Positions 21,504 through 23,957 of a stretch of 23,957 nucleotides of DNA are shown here, one piece after another. The stretch is taken from NCBI GenBank assembly GCA_964559205.1, contig CAZLHV010000028.1, forward strand, positions 1 through 23,957, in the 5' to 3' direction. Both the position numbers and the translations under genes were made by a program. Below the pieces are notes generated by a model that was not told where the DNA came from, searched no databases, and saw only the letters and a program-made list of their open reading frames with translations. Source of the stretch: GWF2-43-63 sp964559205 (GTDB lineage Bacteria > Bacteroidota > Bacteroidia > Bacteroidales > DTU049). Every line of letters starts with the position of its first letter. Within the stretch, counting starts at the first letter, position 1.

Positions 21504-23957
21504 ATGTTTCGATATTTCACACTACTCATTTTCTCATTATTCCTGACTAACGTGCTTCATGCACAGAATGATAAGGAAAAAATTATTGGCGTTGATTACC
21601 GCAATCCCCGCTCGTTTGAAATTGCCGGAATCACTGTGAGCGGTGATTTTTCCGCCAGTCCCGATAACGTGATTGCTGTTTCAGGACTTAGAATCGGTCA
21701 AACCATAAAAATTCCTGGTGACGAAATCAGCAGTGCTGTTGAGAAAATTTACAGCAATGGCTTGTTTGAAGAAGTGGCAGTCAATGTAACTGCTGTACAG
21801 GGAAACTTTGTTTATCTCGACATCTACCTCAAAGACCGGCCGCGCCTCTCACGTTTTGCCATTGTCGGAGTGAACCGCAGCGAAGCCGACAACATTCGTG
21901 AGAAAATCAAACTTGTTCGCGGTGATGTGGTATCACAGCACACTTTGCTCAACACCAAACGCATTATCCGAAACCACTTTATCGATAAGGGTTATTACAG
22001 TGCAACTGTCGATGTGGTACAGAGAATCGACACCCTGGCAAGCAATTCAGTGATTCTCGAATTTAATATCAACCGGGGGAAAAAGGTAAAAATCGGAAAA
22101 ATTCTGGTGGATGGCAATGAGTTTGTTGAGGATAAAACCGTGAAGCGGTCAATGAAGGAAACAAAAGAGAAGAAATTGTACCGTATTTTTAAGGCATCGA
22201 AATATATTCCTGGTGAGTTTGAAAAGGACAAAGCTGCTGTTCTGGAGCGCTACAAGGAAATGGGCTACCGCGATGCAGCCATCCTTTCCGATTCTGTTTG
22301 GTTCAGCAGCCCCAAGCATCTCGAACTGAAACTCAATTTAGAAGAAGGCCGGAAATACTATTTCGGTGATATTTCGTGGGTAGGCAATAAGAAATATACC
22401 GATAAGCAGCTCAACGAAATTCTTCGCGTTCAGCGCGGCGATGTGTATAACCAGAAACTTCTTGAAAGCAACCTTTTTATGAACCTCAATGGCCGTGATG
22501 TTTCTTCGCTTTACATGGACGACGGCTACTTGTTTTTTTCCGTGACACCGATCGAAAAGAGTGTGGTTGGTGACACCATCAATCTCGAGCTTCAGATTTA
22601 CGAAGGCAAGCAGGCAACCATTAATAAGGTTACCGTGGTTGGGAATACACGAACCAATGATCATGTGATCCTGCGCGAAATCCGGACAAAGCCTGGTCAA
22701 CTGTTCAACCGTTCCGATATCATCCGAACACAGCGCGAGTTGGCTCAGTTGCGTTATTTTAACAACGAAAAGCTTGGGGTCAACCCTAAACCAAACCCTG
22801 CTGATGGCACGGTTGACATTGAGTATGTAGTCGAGGAGACTTCAACCGACCAGCTCGAGTTGTCGGGTGGTTGGGGCCTTGGACGTTTAGTGGGTACCCT
22901 GGGGGTTTCATTCAATAATTTTTCGCTGCGAAATATTTTCAACGGTGAAAGCTACCGGCCGCTGCCAACCGGCGATGGTCAGAAACTTAGTATCAGGGCT
23001 CAATCAAACGGTTTGTATTATCAGTCCTACAATTTATCGTTCACCGAACCCTGGCTTGGAGGAAAGAAACCAAATGCATTTAGCGTGGCATTATACAGAT
23101 CGGTTCAAACCAATGGCATCGCAAAACGTCTCGATGGCACATATAATGAATATGGAACATTGCTTGAACGCGAGGAAATACAAATCACCGGTGTCTCTGT
23201 TGGCCTTGGAAAACGTCTGAAATGGCCCGATGATTTCTTTTCGGTTTACTACAATCTGTCTTATCAGCACTACAGTCTTGACGATTATTTTTCATCCTAT
23301 TCATTTACTTCTGGCAATTCCAACAATTTCAACATTGGGATTAATCTGAGCCGGAATTCAGTATTTGATCCAACTTTTCCGAAATCTGGTTCCGAAATCT
23401 CATTGTCTGTCACCGCCACACCTCCATATTCTTTACTCAATGGCAAGGATTATTCAACGCTCACCGATCAGCAGAAATACAGCTGGTTAGAGTATCACAA
23501 GTGGAAATTCAACATCACATCATACAACAAACTGGCAGGGAATTTGGTATTCATGGCGCGAACCAAATTTGGGTTCCTGGGTATGTATGACCCAAGTGTT
23601 GGTTTATCGCCCTTTGAAAGATTTTATTTGGGAGGAGACGGACTTTCAGGCTTTGCACTTGATGGCCGTGAAATTATCGGAATGCGTGGATATGGCAACT
23701 CTGTGTTGACCCCTCGAGATGGGTCAGGTGCGATGGTTGGCGGAACAATTTACAGTAAATACACCCTCGAGCTACGCTACCCGCTTTCAACCAATCCAAT
23801 GGCAACCATTTACCTGTTGAGTTTTCTCGAAGGCGGAAATACCTGGCTCAAATTCAGTGAATTTGATCCCTTCAGCGTACGTCGCTCTGCTGGTCTTGGT
23901 GTTAGAATATTTCTGCCTATGTTTGGCCTGCTTGGCCTTGATTACGGCATTGGTTTC
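21504..23957 (+). CDS. bamA: Outer-membrane protein assembly factor BamA, 3' truncated
   Basis: The reading frame is open from ATG 21504 to the window's end (818 codons), so the last strands are missing. Signal peptide MFRYFTLLIFSLFLTNVLHAQ. Five POTRA-like units are expected in ~25-440: EIAGITVSGDFSASPDNV, FAIVGVNRSEADNI, KIGKILVDGNEFVEDKT, YFGDISWVGNKKYTDKQL, INKVTVVGNTRTNDHVI are the starting strands seen. The barrel runs from about 453 (LSGGWGLGRLVGTLG) with the loop-6 motif MRGY at 727-730. BamA folds and inserts outer-membrane barrels. It follows uppS directly, as in other Bacteroidota. Confidence 0.96.
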   Translation, partial: MFRYFTLLIFSLFLTNVLHAQNDKEKIIGVDYRNPRSFEIAGITVSGDFSASPDNVIAVSGLRIGQTIKIPGDEISSAVEKIYSNGLFEEVAVNVTAVQGNFVYLDIYLKDRPRLSRFAIVGVNRSEADNIREKIKLVRGDVVSQHTLLNTKRIIRNHFIDKGYYSATVDVVQRIDTLASNSVILEFNINRGKKVKIGKILVDGNEFVEDKTVKRSMKETKEKKLYRIFKASKYIPGEFEKDKAAVLERYKEMGYRDAAILSDSVWFSSPKHLELKLNLEEGRKYYFGDISWVGNKKYTDKQLNEILRVQRGDVYNQKLLESNLFMNLNGRDVSSLYMDDGYLFFSVTPIEKSVVGDTINLELQIYEGKQATINKVTVVGNTRTNDHVILREIRTKPGQLFNRSDIIRTQRELAQLRYFNNEKLGVNPKPNPADGTVDIEYVVEETSTDQLELSGGWGLGRLVGTLGVSFNNFSLRNIFNGESYRPLPTGDGQKLSIRAQSNGLYYQSYNLSFTEPWLGGKKPNAFSVALYRSVQTNGIAKRLDGTYNEYGTLLEREEIQITGVSVGLGKRLKWPDDFFSVYYNLSYQHYSLDDYFSSYSFTSGNSNNFNIGINLSRNSVFDPTFPKSGSEISLSVTATPPYSLLNGKDYSTLTDQQKYSWLEYHKWKFNITSYNKLAGNLVFMARTKFGFLGMYDPSVGLSPFERFYLGGDGLSGFALDGREIIGMRGYGNSVLTPRDGSGAMVGGTIYSKYTLELRYPLSTNPMATIYLLSFLEGGNTWLKFSEFDPFSVRRSAGLGVRIFLPMFGLLGLDYGIGF

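Noticed and set aside
1..23957. CRISPR arrays, tRNA or rRNA genes, insertion sequences
   Set aside because: No regularly spaced direct repeats, no tRNA-like cloverleaf or rRNA sequence and no transposase motifs were noticed on either strand.

Overview
The window reads as a scaffold from a Bacteroidota genome, most likely Bacteroidales-like. The evidence is the gene order pdxJ / nadK / porG-like / uppS / bamA, the neighbouring dut / TPR lipoprotein / DUF4292 lipoprotein / EnvC block, two Bacteroidota-type promoters (TTTG or TTG near -33, TAnnTTTG near -7), many lipoprotein signals, and Rhs tails of the YVLNNPLKYTDPSGY type. It appears to be a draft, probably metagenomic, assembly. The first 26 bases are Illumina adapter, and there are two 10-N gaps (3988-3997 and 13184-13193).

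Region 1 (about 27-8531) is an AT-rich accessory island. It holds three displaced ('orphan') fragments of the C-terminal end of an Rhs core (about 3798, 5821 and 6847). They share near-identical DNA and are separated by small membrane or exported proteins. This is the layout expected of a polymorphic-toxin tip/immunity cassette array whose full-length Rhs gene lies elsewhere. Two paralogous exported proteins of about 375 aa (2671-3786 and 4660-5805) carry an erythromycin-esterase/ChaN-like set of conserved residues and abut the Rhs fragments. Several members look broken: the first Rhs tail is cut by an assembly gap, the other two seem to change frame after the tag, and a membrane-anchored protein (7742-8214) is split at a T6 run.

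Region 2 (8650-14301) is a tight housekeeping operon led by a perfect TTTG-N19-TAnnTTTG promoter. It encodes dUTPase, a sugar-phosphate nucleotidyltransferase with a hexapeptide tail, a TPR lipoprotein with a frameshift, a DUF4292 lipoprotein, an EnvC-like LytM protein without the expected zinc ligands, and an MmcQ/YjbR protein. Together these point to nucleotide-pool hygiene and cell-envelope assembly.

Region 3 (14241-15754, minus strand) is an alpha/beta hydrolase coupled downstream of pdxJ (vitamin B6 synthesis). It converges on and overlaps the operon of region 2, and is divergent from region 4.

Region 4 (15823-23957) is an envelope cluster: a CBS-pair protein, a short Omp85-family barrel with one POTRA domain, NAD kinase, two tandem PorG-like (DUF6089) beta-barrel proteins of the type IX secretion family, UppS (undecaprenyl diphosphate synthase) and BamA, which runs off the end of the window. 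Outer-membrane protein insertion, lipid-carrier supply and type IX secretion parts are thus encoded side by side.
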